DNA of 23,879 bases from positions 6,335-30,213 of the forward strand of contig DAJR01000038.1 of assembly GCA_002496385.1 (NCBI GenBank), in the 5' to 3' direction. The notes below the pieces were generated by a model. The model had not been told where the DNA came from, did not search any database, and saw only the letters and a program-made list of their open reading frames with translations. Positions 1 through 7,580 of this stretch are shown here, one piece after another. A program made the position numbers and the translations under genes. Every line of letters starts with the position of its first letter. Within the stretch, counting starts at the first letter, position 1. Source of the DNA: Methanomassiliicoccales archaeon UBA147 (GTDB lineage Archaea > Thermoplasmatota > Thermoplasmata > SG8-5).

Positions 1-18
1 AGAAACGCCAGTCCCTTT

Positions 19-61
19 CGCTAACCATACTTGGTTAGCGTTAAAACGAGGCTATGCCTCG
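19..61. repeat. Two adjacent short hairpins at the window start
   Basis: A perfect 9-bp inverted repeat (CGCTAACCA / TGGTTAGCG, 19-27 and 32-40, 4-nt loop) is followed by a perfect 6-bp one (CGAGGC / GCCTCG, 47-52 and 56-61, 3-nt loop). They lie upstream of the first promoter. They could be the 3' end structure of a gene left of the window or a regulatory element. No long T-tract follows, so a classical terminator is not certain. Confidence 0.5.
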
Positions 62-112
62 CCTGTTTAGGGGCTGATAGTTTACATTTTCGTAATGAAT
101 TAAAGGTAATCT

Positions 113-150
113 ATATATATGGACTTTCTCATTAACGGTCCATTTATATT
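113..150 (+). promoter_or_regulatory. Candidate TATA boxes of the caspase-like operon
   Basis: Two archaeal-type TATA candidates precede the first gene: TATATATA at 113-120 and TTTATATT at 143-150. With start sites expected about 25 bp downstream, either would give a 5' leader of about 45-75 nt that includes the Shine-Dalgarno sequence at 207-211. The sequence cannot say which one is used. Confidence 0.45.
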
Positions 151-218
151 TGGGTCCGGGAGTTAAAAATGTAAACCCGAGCCCACCTGCAAAACCGAGA
201 GATGATGGAGGAAATAAG

Positions 219-3218
219 ATGGCGAGAAAAAGCAGTGCAACGGTATTGTTTGTGTGCATGATTTTAGCGGTGAGCGTTCTTGCGACGGCAGGTCTGTCGA
301 TGGCTGACGGCGTGAACGTACAGGTGAGCCTGGGTGTGGAGAAAAGCGGCACCCTGACCGCAGCCGCGAAGACAGATAATTACTATTTCACCCTAGGAAC
401 GGGGTACACGAAACTGACCGTGCAGACTTACACGATAACCGGCACGAACGATTTCGACCTGTACATTAAAAGAGGCGCATACCCGACCACCAGCAGCTAC
501 GATGCCCGGGCCTACACCTCCTCATCAACCGAGACCATCAGCATCACCAGCCCGGCGTCCGGCACATACTATGCCATGGTCTATTGCTACAGCGGAAGCG
601 GCACCTACAAGTTCAAAGCCACGGGCGAGGGCGGCACCTCGGAGCAATCCATAACGCTCGACGGCGCCGGAGTGTCCAGCAGCGTCAGCGCGACCGGGGA
701 CAAGAAATATTTCTCTGTCGCAGTCCCGTCAGGCAAGACCGCGCTCAGGGTGGAAACATATGAACCCAGCGCAGGATTCGACCTCGACCTGTATCTCCAG
801 ATCGGCGCCCAGCCCACGACGAGCAGCTATCTCGGCAGGGGCTACACCTCTTCATCAGCGGAGGTCATAACCATCACCAACCCCTCTGCAGGCACTTATT
901 ACATAATGGCCTATTCCTACAGCGGAAGCGGCAGCTTCAAGGTCAAGGCAACCAGCACCGGCACGGCTGACACCACACCCCCGACCATCTCCGGGATGAC
1001 AGCCGCGTCCATAACCACGAGCGGTGCGACAGTAACATGGACGACCAACGAGGCCAGCACCTCCGTTGTCGAGTACGGCCTTACCACCTCCTACGGCTCC
1101 ACCGCGACCGGCTCCAGCAGCGTAACCAGCCACAGCGTCGCCCTGACCGGACTTTCAGCGAACACCAAATACTATTACCGGGTGAAGTCAGCCGATGCGG
1201 CCGGGAACTTGGCAACCAGCACCGGAAGCAGCTTCACCACCCTCAGCGCGGCAGATACAACGCCCCCAACCATCTCCGGGGTCAGCGCCTCTTCCATAAC
1301 CTCCACAGGCGCAACGGTCACCTGGACAACCAATGAGGCCAGCAGCTCTGTTGTCGAGTACGGTACGACAACATCGTACGGTTCCACCGCGACCGGGTCC
1401 AGCGGCGTCACGAGCCACAGCGTCGCCCTGAGCGGGCTGACAGCCAGCAAGCTTTACTATTACAGAGTGAAATCGGCCGATGCGGCAGGCAACACCGCGA
1501 CAAGCGCTGGCAGCAGCTTCACGACTCTCGCAGGCGCGACCGGCACGGTCGCAATCACCCTGGACGGCGCAGGCGCCGGCAGCAGTGTGAGCGCAACTGC
1601 GGACAAGAAATATTTCTCGGTGGTAGTCCCCTCGGGCAAGGCCACCCTCAAGGTGGAGACCTACAACCCAAGCGCGGGATTCGACCTCGACCTTTACGTG
1701 AAACTCGGAGCGCTGCCGACGACCAGCAGCTATGACGGAAGGGGTTACACATCCTCCTCCAGCGAGGTCATCACAATAACCAATCCCGCTGCCGGCACGT
1801 TCTACATAATGGCATATTCATACAGCGGGAGCGGCACTTTCTCGGTCAACGCAACCAGCACGACCACCACGACCGACACCACGCCCCCGACGATTTCCAG
1901 CGTGGCAGTTTCATCGATAACCGAAACCGGCGCCACAGTGACCTGGACGACCAACGAGGCCTCCACAAGCGTGGTAGAGTATGGCACGACGACATCCTAT
2001 GGCACGACCAAAACCGGGACCAGCGGCGTCACAAGCCACAGCGTTGCCCTGACCGGGCTCGCAGCAAGCACGGTCTACTACTACCGGGTGAAGTCCGCAG
2101 ATACGGCGGGGAACACTGCCACCAGCACGGGCAGCAGCTTCACGACCACGGGTTCCGCTTCAACAACAGTGCTGGCGCTTGACGGTGCGGGAATAGCCAG
2201 CAGCGTGAGCGCCACGGCCGACAAGAAATACTTCACAGTTGTTGTGCCGACCGGAAAGGCGACCCTAACCGTGGAGACTTATAACACAGGCACCGGCTAT
2301 GACATCGACCTGTACGTCAAACTGGGCTCCCAACCGACCACCAGCGTCTATGATGCAAGGGGTTACACATCCTCCTCCAACGAGGTAGCCACAATCAACA
2401 GCCCGGCCGCCGGAACGTTCCATATAATGGTACTTTCCTACAGCGGCGCCGGAGCGTTCTCGGTCAAGGCAACCAGCACCACCAGCACCGGCGGGGGCGA
2501 CGGCACCAAGTTGGCCCTCTGCATCGGGATATCCGATTACAAGACCATAAACGACCTCACCTATGCGGATGACGATGCCCAGGCGTGGAGCACCTACCTC
2601 CGGGGCAAGGGATACACTGTCACGACCCTCATCAACAGCCAGGCGTCCGAATCTGCCATCTACAGCGCTGTGAGCACCCTTGTGACCAGTGCAGTTGCGG
2701 GCACAAAAGTTGTGATCACCTTCAGCGGCCACGGCGGTTTCCAATCGGAAGGCGGATACTCCACAAGCGCAGGCACCACCTATGGCGGCCAGAAGGACAG
2801 CCACCCGTCACTGATGTTCGCATGGGACGCGAGCGGGTACGGGGCCGGATGTCTGCTTGACAATGTGTTCTCATACAATCTGAGGAACCTGAACTCCGGC
2901 GCCGAGCTGTTCGTCTTCATGGACGAGTGCAGGAGCGGCGGCATGGACGAGGTCGCCTACCATTACACCGGCAGCGGATACGACACGGCCAACAAGATAT
3001 ACGTCGCGCAGGGCTGCGCATGGAACGAATACACCTACGATGCGAGCCAGTACAGCATGGGTGCCTGGACCTATTGGTTCTGCAAATGGGCCATCCAGAG
3101 CCAGGGCGCCACAACGATGGAATCCGCGTTCTCCCTTGCCGCGCCGAAATACACCGGCGACTACAGCGATTCCCACCCCGAGGCCGTCGACAATTTCCCA
3201 GGCTCATACACACTGTAA
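219..3218 (+). CDS. Secreted caspase-like (C14) protease with PPC and fibronectin-III repeats
   Basis: A predicted exported cysteine protease of 999 aa. The ATG at 219 is chosen because GGAGG (207-211) lies 7 nt upstream and a signal peptide follows directly (basic MARK, then a hydrophobic stretch to about residue 28); an in-frame ATG at 150 lacks these. Domain order: PPC-like beta-sandwiches (about 33-136 and 143-247), two fibronectin-III domains (about 251-342 and 346-437), PPC (443-547), fibronectin-III (553-644), PPC (649-753), then the caspase-like domain (about 763-999). His838 in FSGHGG and Cys904 in MDECRSGG are the expected catalytic pair, and Asp902 matches the acidic position conserved in metacaspase-type D-x-C-x-S-G motifs. 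PPC domains are often found on secreted proteases. It forms an operon with the gene 13 nt downstream. Substrate and self-processing are unknown. Confidence 0.85.
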   Translation: MARKSSATVLFVCMILAVSVLATAGLSMADGVNVQVSLGVEKSGTLTAAAKTDNYYFTLGTGYTKLTVQTYTITGTNDFDLYIKRGAYPTTSSYDARAYTSSSTETISITSPASGTYYAMVYCYSGSGTYKFKATGEGGTSEQSITLDGAGVSSSVSATGDKKYFSVAVPSGKTALRVETYEPSAGFDLDLYLQIGAQPTTSSYLGRGYTSSSAEVITITNPSAGTYYIMAYSYSGSGSFKVKATSTGTADTTPPTISGMTAASITTSGATVTWTTNEASTSVVEYGLTTSYGSTATGSSSVTSHSVALTGLSANTKYYYRVKSADAAGNLATSTGSSFTTLSAADTTPPTISGVSASSITSTGATVTWTTNEASSSVVEYGTTTSYGSTATGSSGVTSHSVALSGLTASKLYYYRVKSADAAGNTATSAGSSFTTLAGATGTVAITLDGAGAGSSVSATADKKYFSVVVPSGKATLKVETYNPSAGFDLDLYVKLGALPTTSSYDGRGYTSSSSEVITITNPAAGTFYIMAYSYSGSGTFSVNATSTTTTTDTTPPTISSVAVSSITETGATVTWTTNEASTSVVEYGTTTSYGTTKTGTSGVTSHSVALTGLAASTVYYYRVKSADTAGNTATSTGSSFTTTGSASTTVLALDGAGIASSVSATADKKYFTVVVPTGKATLTVETYNTGTGYDIDLYVKLGSQPTTSVYDARGYTSSSNEVATINSPAAGTFHIMVLSYSGAGAFSVKATSTTSTGGGDGTKLALCIGISDYKTINDLTYADDDAQAWSTYLRGKGYTVTTLINSQASESAIYSAVSTLVTSAVAGTKVVITFSGHGGFQSEGGYSTSAGTTYGGQKDSHPSLMFAWDASGYGAGCLLDNVFSYNLRNLNSGAELFVFMDECRSGGMDEVAYHYTGSGYDTANKIYVAQGCAWNEYTYDASQYSMGAWTYWFCKWAIQSQGATTMESAFSLAAPKYTGDYSDSHPEAVDNFPGSYTL

Positions 3219-3231
3219 CGGTGGATCCAGG

Positions 3232-6200
3232 ATGAGACAAACAATCGCGGCCGCGGTGGCCAGTTCACTCGTGGCCATAGCCCTGCTTTCATTGTGCGCG
3301 TATCCGGCTGCGTCAGCATTACTTAGGTCTCCCACATGCGAACCCGCTCCTTTGGACATGGGCGAGGGGGCCGTCCCCAAGACCGCCTCAAATAATGCGC
3401 CCGCACAGCCAATTTCGCCAGTTTCAGGAATGCGCTCTCCGGCAGTTCCGGGCATGGCCGCGCCCCTTCCCGCGCCCAACCGGGGAACCGGGTTCGGCAC
3501 TCGCCAGTCCCGCGCTCCCGGGGGTTCCTACATATTCTACGACGATTTCGAGACAGGCACCGACGGATGGACGATCGCCGACCTGAACTCCGCCTCAGGG
3601 TATGATTATTGGGCTGCCACGACGGACAGACCGTGTTACGATGCTCACAGCCTTTATTGCGCCGGCGTCGGCGGGATAACCAGCCAGCAACATACAATTT
3701 TCTACGACACAGCGGAATTCCCGATAGGATATCTCTGGGCCACAGGGGATGCTGACTCGGCTGACATTTCAGCCTCATGGGCCAGAAGCAGCAATAAAAC
3801 GTATTCCGGCAGCTACAGCTACCATGTGGCCGGAACCAGTCCCGGGACCGGAACGAACACACTGTTCGCGGATGCATTGGAATCCGGCGTCGGGGGATGG
3901 ACGCACGGTGTTGTCACAGGCACCGCCGACAGCTGGGCCCTCGGCACCCCCACAGTGGGGCCTGCGCCTCGTTCCGGCACGAACTGCTGGGGAACAAATC
4001 TCGCTGGCAACTATGCCAATAGCGAGGACTCATTCCTAAAGCTGCCTGTCCTGGATGCCAGGGGATACACCACCCTTTCCCTCAATCATTACCAATACAC
4101 AGATTTTGAAGGAACCTCAAACAACTGGGACGGCGGGATAATCGAGAACAGGACCGGTGGCGGTTGGTATCATGTGAACACTCCGTCCACCAATCCCTCG
4201 CCTTACTATGACGCCACCCTGAGCACCAACTACGATAACCCGCTTCGCGGGTACGCGGCATATTGCTATGACAATCTGGCCTGGAGGTCCATAACCTCCA
4301 ACCTGAATCCCTGCGCGGGGAAGAACAATGTGGAAGCCAGGTTCGCCCTGGGAACGGACACTTCGGGAGGCGCACCGGGCTGGTACATCGACGACGTGAG
4401 GGTGACCGGAACGGGCCCGCAGTACCGAAGCTCCATGAGCTCGTACATGATAACGACCCTGGACCTCACCGCTCAAACAGGCTGCTCCCTGGCATTCCAG
4501 CAATGGCTTGCTTTAGAGGATTATTACGACCTGGCCTATGTGAAAGTGTCCACGACCCCCCCGACAACGGTGGACGGACCGGAATGGACCACCTTGGCCA
4601 CATACGGTAACAGCGCCAACGCAAGCGCGCGGGACAGCGGCTACGACCCGAATGACTATGACCCGAACGCCTGCAAGTGGGAAGCCAAGACACTGTCCCT
4701 GGCAGCCTACGACGGCTATGATGAGATATACCTCATGTTCCTTTTACAAAGCGACAATACCGTCGCCAGGGAGGGCTGGTATCTCGACGAGATAAAGGTC
4801 ACGGGCAATGGCAAATCCTACGATAACTACATGAATTCCCATGCCGATGTGACAATCAACCTTGATGGGTATGACAACGCTTACCTCAGCTTCGTCTACT
4901 GGATGGATGCCGAGGACCAGTATGATGTGTTCAATGTATCTGTGAAGCGCTCCACCGACACAGCATGGACCCCCATTCTGTCCCTCAACTACGGGAGCGA
5001 TGAATGGCAGTACGACTCCCTGGACCCGGACCTGATGACGCGCTGGTGGTGGAACACCGGACACATCTCGCTGGACGCCTTCTGCGGCGCGTCATCCGTG
5101 ACTGTACGTTTTTGGTTCTACAGCAACAGCGCCGGAACCAGGGAAGGTATCTACATTGACGAGGTCGAAATAGCTTCGATATTCTTCTTCGACGACATGG
5201 AATCGGGAGCCGGGGAATGGGAGAGCTCCAGCTCGGCGCAGCCGAACTGGCATCTTGTGGACAACGACTATTACTCCTATGACACCAGCTGGTGGTGCGG
5301 CAGCGACGCCACAGGCCTCTACGGGGACTCCATGGACGAATACCTCGTTCATCCCTTCGACCTCAGGACCGCCGAGACTGCGACACTACGCTTCCTGATG
5401 ACCGGGCACACATACACCAACGATTATTTGTTCATCGGCATCTCCATGGACGGCGGCGAGGACTGGTATTACTACGGTCTCCCTTCCGGCAACTATGCAG
5501 GTTGGTGGCAGTGGGATATCGACCTCACCCAGTTCCTTCACAGGGAGTGCCGGGTGGCATTCAATCTCTACACCAACAAGACCCAGAATTCCATCGGCTA
5601 CTGGGTGGACGATGTCACGGTCTACGGGACCAGGGACAGGACCGCCCCCGGCCAGGTAACCGGCCTGGATGTCGAGCCCGGCGTCGAGGGCGAAAGCCTG
5701 GCCCTGGGCTGGAACGCCAATCCCGAGATAGATCTTTGTGAGTACAATGTGTACCGTTCTCTGATATCTGGCGGCCCCTATCAGTTCGTGGCCAATGCAA
5801 TCACCAATTCATACCTGGACACCGGCCTTGCCCGGGACACGACCTATTACTATGTCGTCTCGGCCGCAGATTTCGCGGGCAACGAAGGCCCCGATTCTGC
5901 GGAATCCTCTGGCATTACAGCGGACACCCTGCCCCCTGCGCCGATACAGGACGTCCTGGCCGAGGACCTCCTGCTCGGAGGGATGGTGAACGTGTCCTGG
6001 CTGCCCAGCAACGAAAATGACCTGGCAGGATACAAATTGTATTACAGCACCTCGGATTTCAATGACACATCCTTGGCCACATATTACCCGCTCTCTCCCA
6101 TTGACGATTCAGGCGCAACTCACCATGAGATGTACGGCCTGGAGAACAACATCCTTTATCATTTCGCGGTCACGGCCATTGACAAGAGCGGCAACGAGAA

Positions 6201-7293
6201 CAGCACGATTGTCAAAACCGCCATTGCCACACCGACCGACCAGACCCCGCCGTCCATTTCCATAGAATCTCCCGACGATTTATCCACCATCAGCGGTACC
6301 ATCAACATCACCGTGGCAGCCGGAGATTCCAGCGGGATGACCGGTGTGAGGATTTACTTCAACAAAGGGACTCCCTTCAACGCCACATATAACCATTTTC
6401 TGAGAAAATGGATTTACGTCTGGGACACGACAACCTTCCCCGATGGCCCTGTCACCATTGACGCGGAGGCGTCGGACATTTACGGCAACACGGCCACGGA
6501 TACGGTCACAGTTACAAAAGAAACCATTGAAGAGCCGTATGACATCAATCTGGCCGGCCACCTCCCAGGCACCTGGGCGTTCGTGTCCTTCCCCTACGCT
6601 ATCAGCGGCAGCATCACAGCCATCCTGAATGATGCAACCCACGGGGACGGCGGTACCATATGGACCGTCGCAAAGTGGTACGACCCGCAGGACGCCGCAG
6701 ACCACTGGAAGACCTACAGGACCGGCGGGACCGCCAATGACCTGGCAACGATAGACAGCGCCATGGGTGTCTGGTTGTTCATCACGGCCAACGGAGAAGA
6801 CCAGAAACTCACGACCGGCGCCATGGGCTATTATCCCTCTACCGCGGTGAACATCCAGCTGTATGCAGGATGGAACATGGTGGGCTATCCTTCGGCAACC
6901 CCGAGCCTCGCATCTGCAACATTGCCGGCCCAGGCGGACAAGATATCTGTCTGGCAGTCCGGAGCGCCTTACATTGTGGATTCCCCACTTGGTTCTGTCA
7001 CCATGTCGGAAGGCAATGCCTACTGGGTACACGCGACCGCGGACTGCACATGGGCTATCTCTTCCTTCCGGCCCCCGAGCGAACCAGAAATGGAACTGCC
7101 TTCTTCCGGGACAAAGGGCGATTGCGAACCGATCATCACGGACCGCCCAGGCTCCATTTCCACATCCGAACATTCGGTCGACCCGCCACCCGTCCTGAAT
7201 GAGCCATCGCATACGGCGGCAACCTCTGGGTTGCAACTCGTCCCTCTGCTCATCGGAATGCTGTGTATTATTATCAGAAAGCTCAGAAAGTAG
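3232..7293 (+). CDS. Large membrane-anchored surface protein with MAM-like, FnIII and Ig-like domains
   Basis: A predicted cell-surface protein of 1353 aa. The ATG at 3232 is chosen because GGTGGA (3220-3225) lies 6 nt upstream and a signal peptide follows (residues 1-29). After a Pro/Ala-rich linker (30-98) come four beta-sandwich units resembling the MAM-like domain of immune-inhibitor-A proteins. Each ends in a G-[WIY]-[YW]-[ILV]-D-[DE] motif, near residues 384, 516, 639 and 789. Two fibronectin-III domains (about 802-1000) and an Ig-like domain (1003-1100) follow. A C-terminal domain (about 1105-1275) contains GTANDL and AGWNMVGYPS and recurs in the beta-helix protein at 16076-20647. A low-complexity stalk leads to a C-terminal hydrophobic helix with a basic RKLRK tail, a likely membrane anchor. 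No catalytic motif was seen, so an adhesive or scaffold role is inference. It is co-transcribed with the caspase-like gene. Confidence 0.8.
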   Translation: MRQTIAAAVASSLVAIALLSLCAYPAASALLRSPTCEPAPLDMGEGAVPKTASNNAPAQPISPVSGMRSPAVPGMAAPLPAPNRGTGFGTRQSRAPGGSYIFYDDFETGTDGWTIADLNSASGYDYWAATTDRPCYDAHSLYCAGVGGITSQQHTIFYDTAEFPIGYLWATGDADSADISASWARSSNKTYSGSYSYHVAGTSPGTGTNTLFADALESGVGGWTHGVVTGTADSWALGTPTVGPAPRSGTNCWGTNLAGNYANSEDSFLKLPVLDARGYTTLSLNHYQYTDFEGTSNNWDGGIIENRTGGGWYHVNTPSTNPSPYYDATLSTNYDNPLRGYAAYCYDNLAWRSITSNLNPCAGKNNVEARFALGTDTSGGAPGWYIDDVRVTGTGPQYRSSMSSYMITTLDLTAQTGCSLAFQQWLALEDYYDLAYVKVSTTPPTTVDGPEWTTLATYGNSANASARDSGYDPNDYDPNACKWEAKTLSLAAYDGYDEIYLMFLLQSDNTVAREGWYLDEIKVTGNGKSYDNYMNSHADVTINLDGYDNAYLSFVYWMDAEDQYDVFNVSVKRSTDTAWTPILSLNYGSDEWQYDSLDPDLMTRWWWNTGHISLDAFCGASSVTVRFWFYSNSAGTREGIYIDEVEIASIFFFDDMESGAGEWESSSSAQPNWHLVDNDYYSYDTSWWCGSDATGLYGDSMDEYLVHPFDLRTAETATLRFLMTGHTYTNDYLFIGISMDGGEDWYYYGLPSGNYAGWWQWDIDLTQFLHRECRVAFNLYTNKTQNSIGYWVDDVTVYGTRDRTAPGQVTGLDVEPGVEGESLALGWNANPEIDLCEYNVYRSLISGGPYQFVANAITNSYLDTGLARDTTYYYVVSAADFAGNEGPDSAESSGITADTLPPAPIQDVLAEDLLLGGMVNVSWLPSNENDLAGYKLYYSTSDFNDTSLATYYPLSPIDDSGATHHEMYGLENNILYHFAVTAIDKSGNENSTIVKTAIATPTDQTPPSISIESPDDLSTISGTINITVAAGDSSGMTGVRIYFNKGTPFNATYNHFLRKWIYVWDTTTFPDGPVTIDAEASDIYGNTATDTVTVTKETIEEPYDINLAGHLPGTWAFVSFPYAISGSITAILNDATHGDGGTIWTVAKWYDPQDAADHWKTYRTGGTANDLATIDSAMGVWLFITANGEDQKLTTGAMGYYPSTAVNIQLYAGWNMVGYPSATPSLASATLPAQADKISVWQSGAPYIVDSPLGSVTMSEGNAYWVHATADCTWAISSFRPPSEPEMELPSSGTKGDCEPIITDRPGSISTSEHSVDPPPVLNEPSHTAATSGLQLVPLLIGMLCIIIRKLRK

Positions 7294-7334
7294 ATTACCG
7301 GCCATTGAAAGGGTTTGTTTATATTTGTTATTCC

Positions 7335-7374
7335 GGGGTCTGGGGTCTAGGGTCTGGGGTCTAGGGTCTAGGGT
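7335..7374. repeat. 7-bp tandem repeat, G-quadruplex type
   Basis: Five full copies and one partial copy of a (G/A)GGGTCT unit lie in tandem. On the plus strand this gives six runs of three or four guanines separated by loops of 3-4 nt (TCT or TCTA), which is a textbook G-quadruplex pattern. It sits just after the surface-protein stop codon and upstream of the mcm promoter. Confidence 0.85.
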
Positions 7375-7391
7375 TGTTAACATATGTTTTG

Positions 7392-7416
7392 TGCTGGCTG
7401 TTCACGACAGCCAGCA
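7392..7416. repeat. 10-bp perfect hairpin
   Basis: A perfect 10-bp inverted repeat (TGCTGGCTGT / ACAGCCAGCA) encloses the 5-nt loop TCACG. It lies between the G-rich tandem repeat and the direct-repeat pair upstream of mcm. It could be a transcript 3' end structure, a protein-binding palindrome or part of a small RNA. No T-tract follows, so it is not called a terminator. Confidence 0.6.
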
Positions 7417-7418
7417 AA

Positions 7419-7488
7419 CCCTAGCCCCTTTATCCCATTTTGCAAACAAAGACCCTTTAATCCATTTTGTAAGTAAAGCCCTAGCCCC
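7419..7488. repeat. Direct-repeat pair upstream of mcm
   Basis: Two 26-bp imperfect direct repeats (7426-7451 and 7453-7478) match at 21 of 26 positions by eye. The sequence CCCTAGCCCC occurs at 7419-7428 and again at 7479-7488, exactly 60 bp apart. I see no coding potential here. Function is unknown. Confidence 0.6.
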
Positions 7489-7520
7489 TCTAGCAGTAAA
7501 ATACACGGAGGCGCAACCCA

Positions 7521-7527
7521 TTTAATA
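7521..7527 (+). promoter_or_regulatory. Candidate TATA box of the mcm operon
   Basis: TTTAATA lies 60 bp upstream of the mcm start. A start site about 25 bp downstream would give a leader of about 30 nt containing the GGGGGAG ribosome-binding site at 7568-7574. Confidence 0.4.
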
Positions 7528-7580
7528 GATGATGATTATCCAAGCCGGCAATTATCGGCTCATCTAAGGGGGAGCACACA

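Noticed and set aside
219..3218. Tandem-repeat DNA in the first gene as a CRISPR or satellite array.
   Set aside because: The repeats are diverged PPC and fibronectin-III coding units in frame, not short identical repeats with unique spacers.
6280..7383. Long open frame of 367 codons on the minus strand.
   Set aside because: It lies antisense to the surface-protein gene, runs through the tandem repeat and has an unnatural Arg/Gly/Cys-rich composition. It is a shadow of the GC-rich coding strand.
7199..7525. Plus-strand open frame of 108 codons spanning the repeat region.
   Set aside because: It begins inside the surface-protein gene in another frame and reads through the G-rich tandem repeat. 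It has no ribosome-binding site or recognisable domain.
7294..7580. Replication origin upstream of mcm.
   Set aside because: Repeats and AT patches are present, but there is no recognisable origin-recognition box and no cdc6/orc1 gene in the window.
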